A stretch of 64,000 nucleotides of DNA from Astrothelium macrocarpum (taxonomy: Eukaryota; Ascomycota; Dothideomycetes; Trypetheliales; Trypetheliaceae). How positions within the stretch are numbered: the first letter of the stretch is position 1; each line of letters opens with the position of its first letter. The notes beneath the pieces are model-generated. The model ran no database searches. It was not told the origin of the DNA and worked only from the letters and a program-made list of their open reading frames with translations. Positions 22,576 through 33,871 of this stretch are shown here, in pieces. The stretch lies in the NCBI GenBank assembly GCA_021030915.1, contig JAGEMR010000069.1:1-64000 (forward strand). Reading direction: 5' to 3'. The position numbers were made by a program, and so were the translations under genes.

Positions 22576-25500
22576 ATGGCGTACAATCCGAATGGCCAGC
22601 ATTACTACGGGAATGCGCATCATCAGGACAATCAATACGTGGATCAGTATGGAAGAAGAATTGGTGCATACAACAATGCGGGGAGCCCGAGCCAAGGATA
22701 CGAGGCCAGCATGAATAGCGCTGGAAGCCAACATGCTGGAATGCCCTATCAACAGAACTATTCTGGTTATGCTCAATCAGCGGGCAACAATCGTGAGCAA
22801 GCCGTTTATGGAGGTCCGGGTATGCCACCAAGTCAGCATGCGCAACCCATACCTGGTGGTCCCATGTCACCTACATTTCCCCAAGCACAGTCAACTGCTT
22901 CAAATCATCAACCTTATAATCCTCAGAATTATGCGCAGCCATCAGCGCAGTATAATCCCCAAGCATATTCGGCGCTTCAACATCGATCCCACAGTCAATC
23001 CACGCCACAGCAGTACAACCCAGCCGCTTATCCTTCCAATGCCTACCATAGACAGGCGAGCTACCCTTCACCACCGACTCAGAGCTCTCCTGCGCTTCAT
23101 CAACACTCCTTTTCGAGCGATGTGAGAACTGCGCAATATGCCCAAGGATCAGGCACGCCTCCTACAAGTTTTCCAAGTCAGCCCAACTCTGCGCCTCCTC
23201 TGCCCGCTCGACCCTCTGCGTACACGCCTCCTACACAAACGGTTCCTGCTTCTAACCAACCCCCTTATCCTTCCGAAGAATGGGGCGCGCCTTCTGTATC
23301 ATATCCACCTCCTGGACCTTCCTATCGACCTTTCCCTCAAACTTCGCACACTTCATTACCCGAGCAACGGAATCTACCCTCGCCTCCATCTCAATCGGAT
23401 TATGGATACCGACACGGTTCGACACCCATATCAGAGCGACAAACACCATCACCTTTTGTCGAGCAATCTGAATCTTATCTTCCAGACCTTGGTCCACCAC
23501 CTCCGCAGCATTCGCCACAACGTACAAATACGCTGAATCGTCATCCTCAGCAAAGGCCTCTACCTGGCCCACCACTAGAGTCAGACAGTGATGAGGCAAA
23601 TTTTGAAAGAGAATACTCTGTAAGGCGAAGTAACGGCCATGATGCCCGGAATCGTACAGAAGAGGAGGTTGCACAGGACGACCTCTATAACCAGGTCGAA
23701 GAAGCGCTTGAAGGAGCAGATAGGTTAAGTCGGCTATCTTCTCATCGTAGTCCCCGGATTGAAATTGAGGAACCCAGGTATGGAGCATACAATGGTACAC
23801 GACCACTTTTCACCCAAAATGAGGCTTCAGCCAGAGATTCGCGCAACGGCGCCACTGGAAATGGGCATCTCACACCTGATGCAGTGCGGGGCCGTCGGTC
23901 AGAATATAGTGATGAGAGCGACGTGGAAGCTGCGGCTGGCTTGGAAGCCTTAAAATTGGCAGAGGAACAAGACGCTGCAGATGAAGCCAGGCGGAGGAGT
24001 GGTGGGTCAGGCCTGTTCACGAGTTATCACACTTCTCAACGACTGCAAGCCAGACCTGGAGCTGGCGATTTAAGTGATGGTAGTGACTATGCAGCCGTCG
24101 ACATGAGCACGCTTGGTGGTGGTTATGAAGGCCGCTTGTCATACGGAGGGGATCCGACAGCTTTGGCGGCGGCTCATGGGGAGGGAACCACGAGTGGTAG
24201 TTTGAGCCAACCAGCATCGTCAACAGGATCTATGCGACGATCGCATGATCAAGAAGCTGTTGGAGAACACATGGACCATTCGATCCATCCATTTCCTCCT
24301 TTCTCCTCTGCTGCGAGGGTCGATGCCTTTGGTACCGGTGGTTTAGCTGAGCCTTCTGCACGTACCAGACGACTGAGCTATGACGAAGGCGATGAGGCAT
24401 CTATGTATGATCCAGGAGACGGCTTAGTCCCCACGAGTGGTATCAGTGAACCACCAGACATGTTTTTCTCTCCTGGCATATCACCGCATCGTCCTTTGCC
24501 TCCCCCTCCTGCTGGGGAAACTCAATCTTATCAGCAGTTTCAGCCCTCGCATATAGAGACTGGTGATCGGTTGAGCACTGCAAGCACGCTTGTTCCTCGA
24601 TCGACTTCCCTGCTTAATCACAGTCATACTCCTCAGGTAGCCCAACCTATACGCTCCAAGACGGACGCCGAAGAGCGTAAAATGCGACAAGCAGGTGTTC
24701 GCTCTTCTGCATATTCTGGCTATGATTCTTCAACCCCTCCTTCTGCAAGCGCAGTGGCTCTCGACCTACCAGCTTTACCCAGCGGAAAACGTTTCAATCC
24801 GTCTAAATTGGGACCAAATGACTTTAAGAAATGCGTGGAACCTTGGGCGTTGAGTTCGGTTACTTCTTGGCTAAAATCAATGGCCGAAGGCGAAGCTGAC
24901 CTGAGAGAACCAATCATTGTCGATGGCTTGGTGGCTCTTTTCACGTTCAAAGTACCAACTATGAACATAGCCGATGCCGAAACACTCAGTACCCGTGTTG
25001 TGCAAGAAATGTACAAAGCAGGTGTTCTTGTGCATGAGGAAGAGTGGCTGAAGTTTGGAAAGCCTGGAATGACTGGTGTTTTGTATCAACTCACAGGACA
25101 AGGCTGCTATGCTCCCCTGCTTCACGGTGTTTCAATCAGAGGAAGATGTTACTCGCATCATTGCCAAAGAACACTGAAAAAGGTAGATCTTCAAGCGCAA
25201 CCGCAACGCCAAAGCGAAGACTGGGCGACGTTTTATGGCGTCAAGAAGGAAGATACCGAAGGGATTGGCAAGAAAGAAATCGAGCGTCAAAATATCTTGC
25301 ACGAGATTGTACAGACGGAAGATGGATTCATGGATCAGCTCAGTGTCCTTCGGGTACTTTACCGAGATGCCCTTGCCAAGGCTCAGCCACCTGTAATAAC
25401 ACCACAACGGACGAATACTTTTCTACGAGATGTCTTTGGTCGTGTTGATGCTGTCAGGAAAGCCAATGAAGATTATCTCTTGGCTCAGTTGAAATATCGC

Positions 25501-27811
25501 CAGCAAGAACAAGGCCCCTGGATTGTTGGATTTAGTGATATTTTTAGGGAATGGATTCGAAAGGCCAAGAATGCGTACCTTGACTATGCTGCATCTTTCC
25601 CGAATGCCAACTTCCTTGTCCGACAAGAAGCCGAGCGAAACATGCTCTTCCGATCTTTCCTTGATCAAGCAAGATCGCATAAAATGTCGAATAAATTGGG
25701 CTGGGATACGTACTTGAAGGCACCTATCACCAGGCTACAGCGATATGGGCTTTTGCTATCTACAGTATATAAGAACATGATACAGGATTCCGAAGAAAAA
25801 ACAAACTTGCAGACGGCAATCGATGAAATCAAGGCCGTAACCTTGGACTGCGATACGCGTGTTGCAGAAATGTCAAGAAAAGTGGAACTGTCTGATCTGA
25901 GCTCCAAACTTCGATTGCGATCAGGCATGCAGAAAGTCGAACTGAATTTGAACCATCTCGGCCGAGAATTGATATTCAAGGGCGATCTTCAACGGACGGG
26001 TACGAACCGTTTCACATGGTTAGAAACCCATGCGCTTCTGTTCGATCATTACCTAGTCCTCGCAAAAACAATAACACAGCGTGATTCGGCTGGTGGTCTA
26101 AAGTACGAGCAGTATGATGTTTCCCGACTGGTAAGACCTGCGAAATCCTGTGAAACCTCTTCCCCAAGGCTAATCTGCATCTAGCCTATACCCATGGACC
26201 TCTTAGTTCTTGAGAGTGCCAACGATGCGGCCGTTACAAAATCGAGAGGTATTGCAGCTGTGACAGTAGCAACCAAGCCTGGCACACCAAATGAGCCTGG
26301 CGGACGAACAGGTTCAAATTCAAGCCCAGGACCGGGAACCTTGACACATACCAATACCAGTTCATCTCTCACACAGGTTGCTAGCAATACTTCAGGCACC
26401 ACTCTTGTAACGAATACGATTCTCGACAATCCCAAGGATGACAAAATATTATATCCATTCCGGATCAAGCATCTTGGCAAGGAGACCTACACATTATACG
26501 CTCCCAGCGCCCAGAATAGACAAGAATGGGCTGAAAAGATCATTGAGGCCAAGACCAAACACGCTGCCTCCCTCTTTGCGCAGAATGCAGAGCCATTTAG
26601 GCTCCGCATCATGGCTGATGCCGCCTTTGCATACGATTCCCTCAGCGGTGGACCAAGGAGCATAACTATCAAAGGCACACCACTGGATCGCGCCATTGAG
26701 AATGTAGAACGGCAATTCGCAAATCTCGGTCGTCCTGCTCCGATATGTAGAGCGAGGGTCAACTGTGCGACTGCCTTTAGCCAGCCTTATCCTGGCAAGG
26801 AGATGCTTGCTGTTGGAACGGACTTTGGTGTATACATCACAGAGATGGATAACCCGCGAGGCTGGTCAAGGGTAAGTGGCTGTTACGCAATATGAGAGAA
26901 TCTACTTATTCATTTATTAGGCCATCTCCGCATCACGAGTCACTCAGATTGCAGTCCTAGAAGAATTCAGCCTCTTCCTCCTCATCGCCGACAAATCCCT
27001 CATAGCCTACCACCTCGACATTGTCTGTCCATCCGGCGGCATCGGCGCGCGCGACGAGTCCTCCCGCAAAGCGCCGCAAAAGCTGTCCGGGTCGCGCGAC
27101 GTCGGCTTCTTCGCCACGGGCAAGATGAAGGACCGCTCGCTCGTCTTCTACAAGAAGAAAGAGGGCCTGTCATCCACGTTCAAGGTGCTCGAGCCCGTGT
27201 ACCAAAAGGCGACGGAGAAGAAGTCGCGCATGTTCAAGCGCGGCACCACCGAGTTCTTCCGCGAGTACGACGAGTTCTACATCCCGACGGACTGCTACGG
27301 CATCAACCTGTTCCACTCGTCGCTGGCCGTGTGCACGTCCAAGGGCTTCGAGGTGCTCACGCTCGACAAGAAGCAGCCGTGGAGCGTGCCGGACTTCAAG
27401 CAGCAGCACGTCGCCACCATCGCGCAGCGCCTGCAGGGCCAGGACCCCATCGGCATGTTCCGCCTGTCCGACTCGGACTTTGTCCTGTGCTACGAGGAGT
27501 GCGCCGTGTACGTCAACAAGCACGGCGACATCTCGCGCTCCGTCATCATGGAGTTTGTCGGCAAGGCCAAGAGCGCCGCGCTCTACGGCCCTTACATCCT
27601 GCTGTTCGACCCGGATTTTGTGGAGATCCGCAATGCGCAGAATGGCCGCCTCAGGCAGGTGATTGCGGGGAGGGATGTCAAGATGCTGGATGATGGGAGT
27701 ATGGCGGGCGGGTCGGTGAGCAGGACGGTGAAGATGGTCATGCAGCATCCGGAGCTGGAGCGTACGCAGATTGTGGTGGAATTGTTACTGAATGAGGGCC
27801 AGCGGGACTGA
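22576..27811 (+). CDS. rom2: Rho1 guanine-nucleotide exchange factor, ROM2/RGF type
   Basis: Activates Rho1 at sites of growth and so feeds the cell-wall-integrity pathway and glucan synthase. Three exons (22576-26130, 26185-26871, 26921-27811), all phase 0, give 1710 residues. About 730 N-terminal residues are low-complexity, rich in Gln, Pro, Ser and Tyr, and start MAYNPNGQHYYGN. A DEP-like segment (FKKCVEPWALSSVTSWLKSM) lies near 750-850. The RhoGEF (DH) domain from about 905 begins RQNILHEIVQTEDGFMDQLS and contains YLKAPITRLQRYGLLL. A PH domain follows (about 1115-1310), and then a citron-homology (CNH) domain from about 1365 to the C-terminus. The upstream in-frame ATG at 22525 was rejected because MAYNPNG has the better context. 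The last exon is markedly GC-rich. Confidence 0.93.
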
Positions 27812-29026
27812 AAAATCAAAGGCAGAATTGGCTTTCCGGATAGTGCATGTGTGGATGGGGTGGTATCTCGGGGATTTGGGTATCATCTTAGGCTCACGGG
27901 TTTCTGTTGGGTTGATGGTATGGGAAGGCGTAACTATTCGGTGGTTTGTTGGGCACGCAGCAGGCTGCTTTGGCAGAGCAGTCGGGAATGTCAAATGATG
28001 ACATTTTTTTTGGATAATGAAATGAGTGTGCCATGTTTTGGTTGCTGTGTTGTTGTTCTATTGTACAGCTATGACATTGCTCACGAAGCAACTTTACCGA
28101 CTTTGGCTTATGTTATGACCACCACCACATACTCATCAGAATTGGCATGGCGTAATAAGTTCAACTTTCTAGTTATGGTAAAAGAACCCGTTGGGCGTCC
28201 AGTCGGTCAGATTAGTACGGTGGTCCTTGATGAGGCTAGCACGCCCCAGTTTTTTTAGGCGATTTTCTGCACCGCGTCTAAGCCCGCTCAGCAATTTCAC
28301 CTCGGCGAGCGTTTATAGCGGCTATCTGAGAATTGATCGCATATCAATGGGCCAGATTAGATTGCTATTGTCCGTAGATGGGCAACTATTCCGTACTACA
28401 TCCCTCCATTTCCCGAGAAGTTGCCGATCAGCCAAAGAAAAGGGTAACATAAAGGGAAGAAGTCGGGAGCCACGAATCGTCTGACCACGCCTGATACATG
28501 GGTGAATGATAAAGGACCACGCTGTCTGGGGCTGTGCAGACGTAGTGAAGAAACACCGGCGGCCCGGGCAGCCTACCTCGTAAAAGGGCATGTGTAGAAC
28601 AGACATACGATGGCACCAGAGAAATTGAGAGTGAAGAGAAATGACGCCCCTCCCGGAGGAACGGGTACACCGCCACATGGAAAGGCAAGAGAAGGGCTAT
28701 CGAAGGTCCTCCTACTGTCATTTTGAGCAAGTCCTTTGCGCTTTGATAGTCGTAAAACGACGCCCGGGTTGAGGACCTTCCATTGTGAGCTGTTCAACGT
28801 AGTCGTATTTCCCTGCCCGGCGTTGCGAACATGAACGTTGAAGTCAAGGCGCCTGGGCGAGGCGTCATACTGCTGTTGCCCTCTGCGATGGTCGATTGCA
28901 CCGTCCCCCAAGATATAAGTGTTCATCTTAAGCGGAGAGAAATGAACATCTCACCAATCCGTCACTGATCTTTTCCGTCAAACACTCTATAATCATTCAT
29001 CGAGTCTGTCATATACTCAGAGAACC
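27812..29026. other. 1.2-kb intergenic region after ROM2
   Basis: Holds the ROM2 3' region and the promoter of the small zinc-ribbon gene. Frames on either strand are short, mutually overlapping and motif-free. Confidence 0.5.
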
Positions 29027-29371
29027 ATGCCGGCATCTGATTTGTGGGAGTGTCCTGATTGCGGTGCCACGAACCTTGAGGCCCTCGCTCCTGAAAAGTG
29101 TCCTGTCTGTGGCTATCAACGCTGTAAGAATCATTCTAACGAGCGCCACCTAAGAGCTGCCCATCTAACAAATATAGGTGCAATGTCAAGTGGACAAATT
29201 CATCAAGGACATGGATCGAGCCACCAAACAGTGTCACTAGAGAATCCGTCAGTGAGTGGATATTGGCTATGCTGTAACTGCGGACAGTGCAATAATCCGG
29301 CGCTATACAATGGCCTCTGTCTCTTGTGCCAGGAGCACAGTTGGTGTGAGTACTGCTATGTGTTCCCATAA
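29027..29371 (+). CDS. Small double zinc-ribbon protein
   Basis: Single exon, 114 residues. Two cysteine clusters are visible. The first is WECPDCGATNLEALAPEKCP followed by VCGYQRCKNH. The second is YWLCCNCGQCNNPALYNGLC followed by LLCQEHSWCEYC. Each has the spacing of a zinc ribbon closed by a C-x2-C-x-H/Y-x-x-C-x-x-C type end. A short Ser/His/Gln-rich linker joins them. There is no signal peptide or membrane segment. It resembles the protein encoded at 33341-33871, about 4 kb away beyond the PFA5 gene. Possible roles are RNA or protein binding, but none is established. Confidence 0.65.
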   Translation: MPASDLWECPDCGATNLEALAPEKCPVCGYQRCKNHSNERHLRAAHLTNIGAMSSGQIHQGHGSSHQTVSLENPSVSGYWLCCNCGQCNNPALYNGLCLLCQEHSWCEYCYVFP

Positions 29372-29643
29372 CCTAGTAAGTTAAAATAAGACTTTCGGCC
29401 AATGCAAGCGTCTCACATACCACAGTCAAAACACCACAAGTTGCAGAGCACGCACCCTGCGAGCACTATGGTTTTGATATTATGATTCATCTGGGTGGGC
29501 GAAACATTCGGGTGGTCTTCTCAATTGACTGTGTCGCGGAGTTTCTGAGTATTTATTTCTTCTTGTACAACAGGTTGTTGCTAGACAAGGCAAACACGAT
29601 AGATTACCATTTATTCTTCCCATTGAGCTGGGTGGCTTTTCCG

Positions 29644-31192
29644 TCAAGCACATCTTTCTCCATTGATACGTGATTCGAAGTCTGCCGAAACCAGCCCGTG
29701 TTCCTTCTTCAGACGTTCCACGACATGGCCAAAGGGAAACTCGCTGATGTCATTGTGGTGATCACATGACGGACTGTATTTGAGTGGCAGCAACCAGTCA
29801 TACCAAGAGTAACCCATCACGCTTCGAATATTTGCAAAAAAACCAAGATCCCAGGGATTATCGCCTGGTCTGGTCTCGACGATTGCAAATGTTCGAGGTT
29901 CGTGCAGTGTGCTCCGTGGAGCTTTTTCTCTTTCCTCTGATGAGTTGCCTTCAGAATCTCTTGGTACAAAGGGATATGTTACAGTATTCAGTTGTGACTG
30001 TCCCGCACGATAAAGTGAGTCAGCGGATGTGAAGATGGCTAGGAAATAGGTTCGGTGGCGTCTATCTAACGATTCCACCGTTGTCAAATTCCTGAGCGCC
30101 AAATTGACGCTGTTCAGGACCATTCCCAAAGTGAAAAAGGTGAAGAATGCGCCACTATTCATGTAAGCTTTACTACATGGATCGGTGATATGAGGAATCT
30201 TACAATGCTAATGCGATTATCCAGTTTGGATTCATGGATTGTTTCTGAATCAACTCGTTAGAGTCGCACTTGCATTAAAGAAGACATTGTTTAAGCGGTC
30301 GTGCCAGTAGACGTATGGATGGATTGAAAGAGCGGGGACGTGTCAGGATTCTACGAATACGTACCCGATGTTTCAGATCGGCAATGCTGAATGCACAAAC
30401 AATAAGAACAAATGTTGAGAAAATTGCAGCGTAAAAATTGAACTGGATGAAGAACTTGAAGTTCATTTCCGAAACGACGCCTCCAACCCTACACGTGCAG
30501 ATGCTGTCAGTTTGATCTTGCATGCGGGGGAGTGGTTTTCCTACCACGGACAAAAATGGTCCAATTTTCGAACGCAACGACCCACGTCACTGCAATGGTG
30601 CGTTCTATCTGGTTTCCAATTCGAACAAGTAGGGCACCAGATGGGCAATCCTCGGGCGTCACACACAAAGACTTCACGGCGATAGAATTCTTCTATGCCT
30701 GGTGGCGGAGGTTTCGTACCTTCAAGGATCGAGACATGATCAAGAAATTTCTTCTCCTGTCCAGAGTCCTCGGATTGCTCTGTTACGGTTGTTGGCACAC
30801 ATGACCTGTGAACGCCTCGATACTCTTTGCTTGCGCCTAGCTTCACAGAAGAGGCGTCCGCATTGGTGGGTACAAATCCCTTGTTCGCAAATAGTACATA
30901 GAACAGACGCGAATACAACAGTACGACGAAAGATAATGTTATGAAATGAAGAGTTAGTATAGTAATCGCGGCGCCTTTCCGCTGAGAGCCCTGAGAAGGA
31001 TGTAGGAAGTAATGTACTAGATTCGTCAGCCTATTACCAAATATTATCGGAGTACCTACCGGAAATGGTTGCAACAAGAACCCATGTCACGTAACCGACG
31101 ATAGCTACGAGGAATAGTGGGACGAGACGAGCAGCTGCATTGTTTACCTGTATCTTTCGGCGAATAGCCAACGCGTCTCGTCCAGCCGGCAT
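29644..31192 (-). CDS. PFA5: Protein S-palmitoyltransferase, PFA5 type (DHHC family)
   Basis: Membrane enzyme that attaches palmitate to cysteines of target proteins. Five exons (31192-31060, 31016-30545, 30488-30365, 30244-30204, 30154-29644) encode 426 residues starting MPAGRDALAIRRKIQVNNAA. Two N-terminal membrane segments (LVPLFLVAIVGYVTWVLVAT and ITILTLHFITLSFVVLLY) precede the zinc-binding core WCPTCSNWKPDRTHHCSDVG and RCVRKLDHFCPW. Two further segments (FFIQFNFYAAIFSTFVLIVC, and one built across the fourth and fifth exons) follow. The active motif is DHFC rather than DHHC, which I recall as usual for PFA5 proteins. The first intron is only 43 nt but has a good GCTGAC branch site. The fourth exon is 41 nt. 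Confidence 0.88.
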
Positions 31193-33340
31193 CACGAAGA
31201 AGCAAGTCTTTTGTCAGCGGCAACAAGATAGTCTGGCCTCAGAGCGCAACATGGTGATAGGCGTCGTCAGCTTTCGCATCCTTCTGGAGGTGATCGTAAC
31301 AGGATAAGCTCATGATCGAGATGGCAAGGAGATAAGGTAGGAGAAGTCGCAGCTGGACCCGTGCGTGTCTTACTTTGGATGTTGAGCCTCCTTGTCAGCC
31401 GGGCTCAGCTTACCTAACACGGGCCTCCCGTGCGGTACGTGCTTCCTTCCGCTCCACCCCGACTTTACCGCAACCTCAGCAATGAAGTTGCTTCTTTCAG
31501 CTTCACAGGTGGATTTCAAACTTGTCCTGATTCTTGGACATGTCCGCCCATCTAGCGGCTTGATGCTTTTGCTGAACTACCATGATTTGACCGGCGCCCG
31601 GCGTCAAGTGCCTTGGTTGACTAGTCTCATCCTTAGGCAACAAGGCATCTAAGGCAGCAAAATTCGTTGGAAAACGGTCTGAAGGTTCATTAGACAGCAC
31701 CAAATCAAGTCACTCCACTCGGCTCGGGGTTACCGAGCTAAGCTCCAACGGTCGTGGCACGCTCGTCGCCAAAAACGTGTCATTTTAGTTGCAATCTCTT
31801 CTTTTAGGTTCATTTTACTGACCAGGCGTTTAGTACGTACACCAGAGACTCTTCCGCAGCACCCCGAAGACCATGCCGATTTTAGCTCAAGAGAACCTCG
31901 CCTCGATTTTGCCAGGCAAGTGGTTGATGTCAGAGCAACATGGGCAAAAACCATTCTCCCTGCCCGCTTTTCTGCGCACGCTGCTTTCTTTGGGCGCACC
32001 TAGTTGCAAGACAGTTTCGACCGTTGTGAGCTCTCAGACCTGCCTTTAGGTGGAGCCACCTCTTTCGAAAAAGCTTTCTATCTCTATGCAATCTCACATG
32101 CGTTTCTGTTAGTGCTCATTCTCCTCGACCACTGGACTGTTCAGGAAAATGCACGTTCTCTACTTTGAGCTGTAATCCATATAGGGCTCCGTGACAATGG
32201 TTCTGTCACCTTCTTGTGCAATCAAACTACCTAGCGTCCATGTTAGCCCACTGCGATTGGAGATGTTGGGTTTTTGCGGTGTGAATTTAGGATGCTAGTG
32301 CAGAAGGAATGCCACTAGCATCCAATTCTTCTCATCTAGTCCGAAAGGTTTGAAGGCAACAAGGCTCCCTTCATTACGGCGGCAAGTTCCCATATTAAGC
32401 ATCCTCCATCATATAATCTCCAATCACCGGTAGTTCAATTTCTATGACTGTGACACTTTCTACCTGCTAGACGCTGTTACGACTTTGTGGTCGGACTTTC
32501 GCTTCTTTTTGGGTGCTTTTTTTGTCTCTAGGCTCAGCCCACAGACTCACAGACTTCAATGCCTTTTCTCGCTTCACGCTCGCGTGCTCCTCACGTTAGG
32601 TGACCGTTGAATCTTTTTTTTCCATCCCACGCTTTACCTGGAGCCCAACGAAGCGGTCAGTCTCGCCAGACCTTAGCAACGCGCCTGGTGTCTTTTCCAA
32701 TGTCCGAACTCCACCATGATCCCCATTACGGCTGTGCTTGACCAAAGAGCTATTTTGCGGAGGATGCAATTTTTTTTTCCACCGGCTGGATTTAGGGCTG
32801 TTGTGTGTCCATCGATTACACCTATCACAAACCTCGACGCACGAAATGTCCTCCGCTTTGTCGAATCACCTCATGTCTGCTGTGACCGAACGTTTATTTT
32901 TGCCACCCAGCTCTCCGACGTTGGGCCTAAGACAGCCTTACCCTATAGGCCTATTTACCAACACTCGTGTTTTGGATTGTTTCTCACGGCCACCGTCTTT
33001 CCGAGCCCTAACCCGTTATGACTTTCTTATGTAGTGATAGCTTGACGGAGTAGGGCGGTATTGAGGCCCCCGGGTGGGCTCCCGTAACTAGCAGTCTGAG
33101 TATAAAGCATTTCAATATCTCCAATGACTCGACCGTACCTTCTCCTAAAATTGAGTGGCTAACTGAGAGCGATAATACTCTATCTGTCAACTACAGCAAC
33201 CACTGCTCAGCACAATCCCAAGACCGACCACTCCTTTCGACTTGCCTCGTTCATAACGCTTCGAAGAAAGTAGCTTTCCCAGGATAACACTCAAACTCAG
33301 CAAAAGGTGCATATCGAACTCCCTTGCCCTTGTCAACCTC
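31193..33340. other. Divergent 2.1-kb intergenic region, PFA5/second zinc-ribbon gene
   Basis: No supported gene. The frames at about 32716-33034 are two overlapping plus-strand frames without recognisable motifs. Composition is ordinary, with many short T-runs near 32430-32780. Confidence 0.5.
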
Positions 33341-33871
33341 ATGATCGGTTTACTCAAGGCCTCTACAGCCTACGGAACAATTTTGGACAAAAGACTAGCC
33401 GATTCACATCAGCGTCAAGACAGCCCTTGCTGCACTGAGCCATCTACGATCCCGCCTTCCGACGGGACTCTCTGGAATTGCTGCCAGTGCGGCTTCGGTC
33501 CGATGGATCAAGATCTTCATTTGGCTTGCATAAGTTGCGGTCACCATGGTTGCAGTCAATGCTCTACCAGTCAACAATCCGAACAAAAAAGCTCAACGCT
33601 ATATGACCATGAGAATCGAGCCGGTGACAAGCTCACCGCAGAATCTTTTGATTTTGCCCCTATTCACGGCGATTTAGAAAATACCAGTGCGTACTCAACG
33701 TCCACAGGCATTACGGATACTTCCAATGACCCATTGGGAGTTCCTGTCGAAGGAACATACGTCTGGTACTGCTGTGCTTGCAACGATGGTCCGGTGACGT
33801 TCGCCAATCATGCCTCATGTGTTTCATGCGGCCACAGGCGCTGCAGTGACTGCAAGGTAGAAGTACGTTAG
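33341..33871 (+). CDS. Small double zinc-ribbon protein, relative of the 29027-29371 product
   Basis: Single exon, 176 residues starting MIGLLKASTAYGTILDKRLA. Two similar cysteine clusters occur. The first is LWNCCQCGFGPMDQDLHLAC followed by ISCGHHGCSQC. The second is WYCCACNDGPVTFANHASCV followed by SCGHRRCSDC. The shared pattern is W-x-C-C-x-C ... C-x-x-C-G-H-x-x-C-x-x-C, a duplicated zinc ribbon. A Ser/Thr/Asp-rich spacer of about 75 residues separates them. No membrane or secretion signal is seen. Many ascomycete genomes carry uncharacterised proteins of this look; the function is unknown. Confidence 0.68.
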   Translation: MIGLLKASTAYGTILDKRLADSHQRQDSPCCTEPSTIPPSDGTLWNCCQCGFGPMDQDLHLACISCGHHGCSQCSTSQQSEQKSSTLYDHENRAGDKLTAESFDFAPIHGDLENTSAYSTSTGITDTSNDPLGVPVEGTYVWYCCACNDGPVTFANHASCVSCGHRRCSDCKVEVR

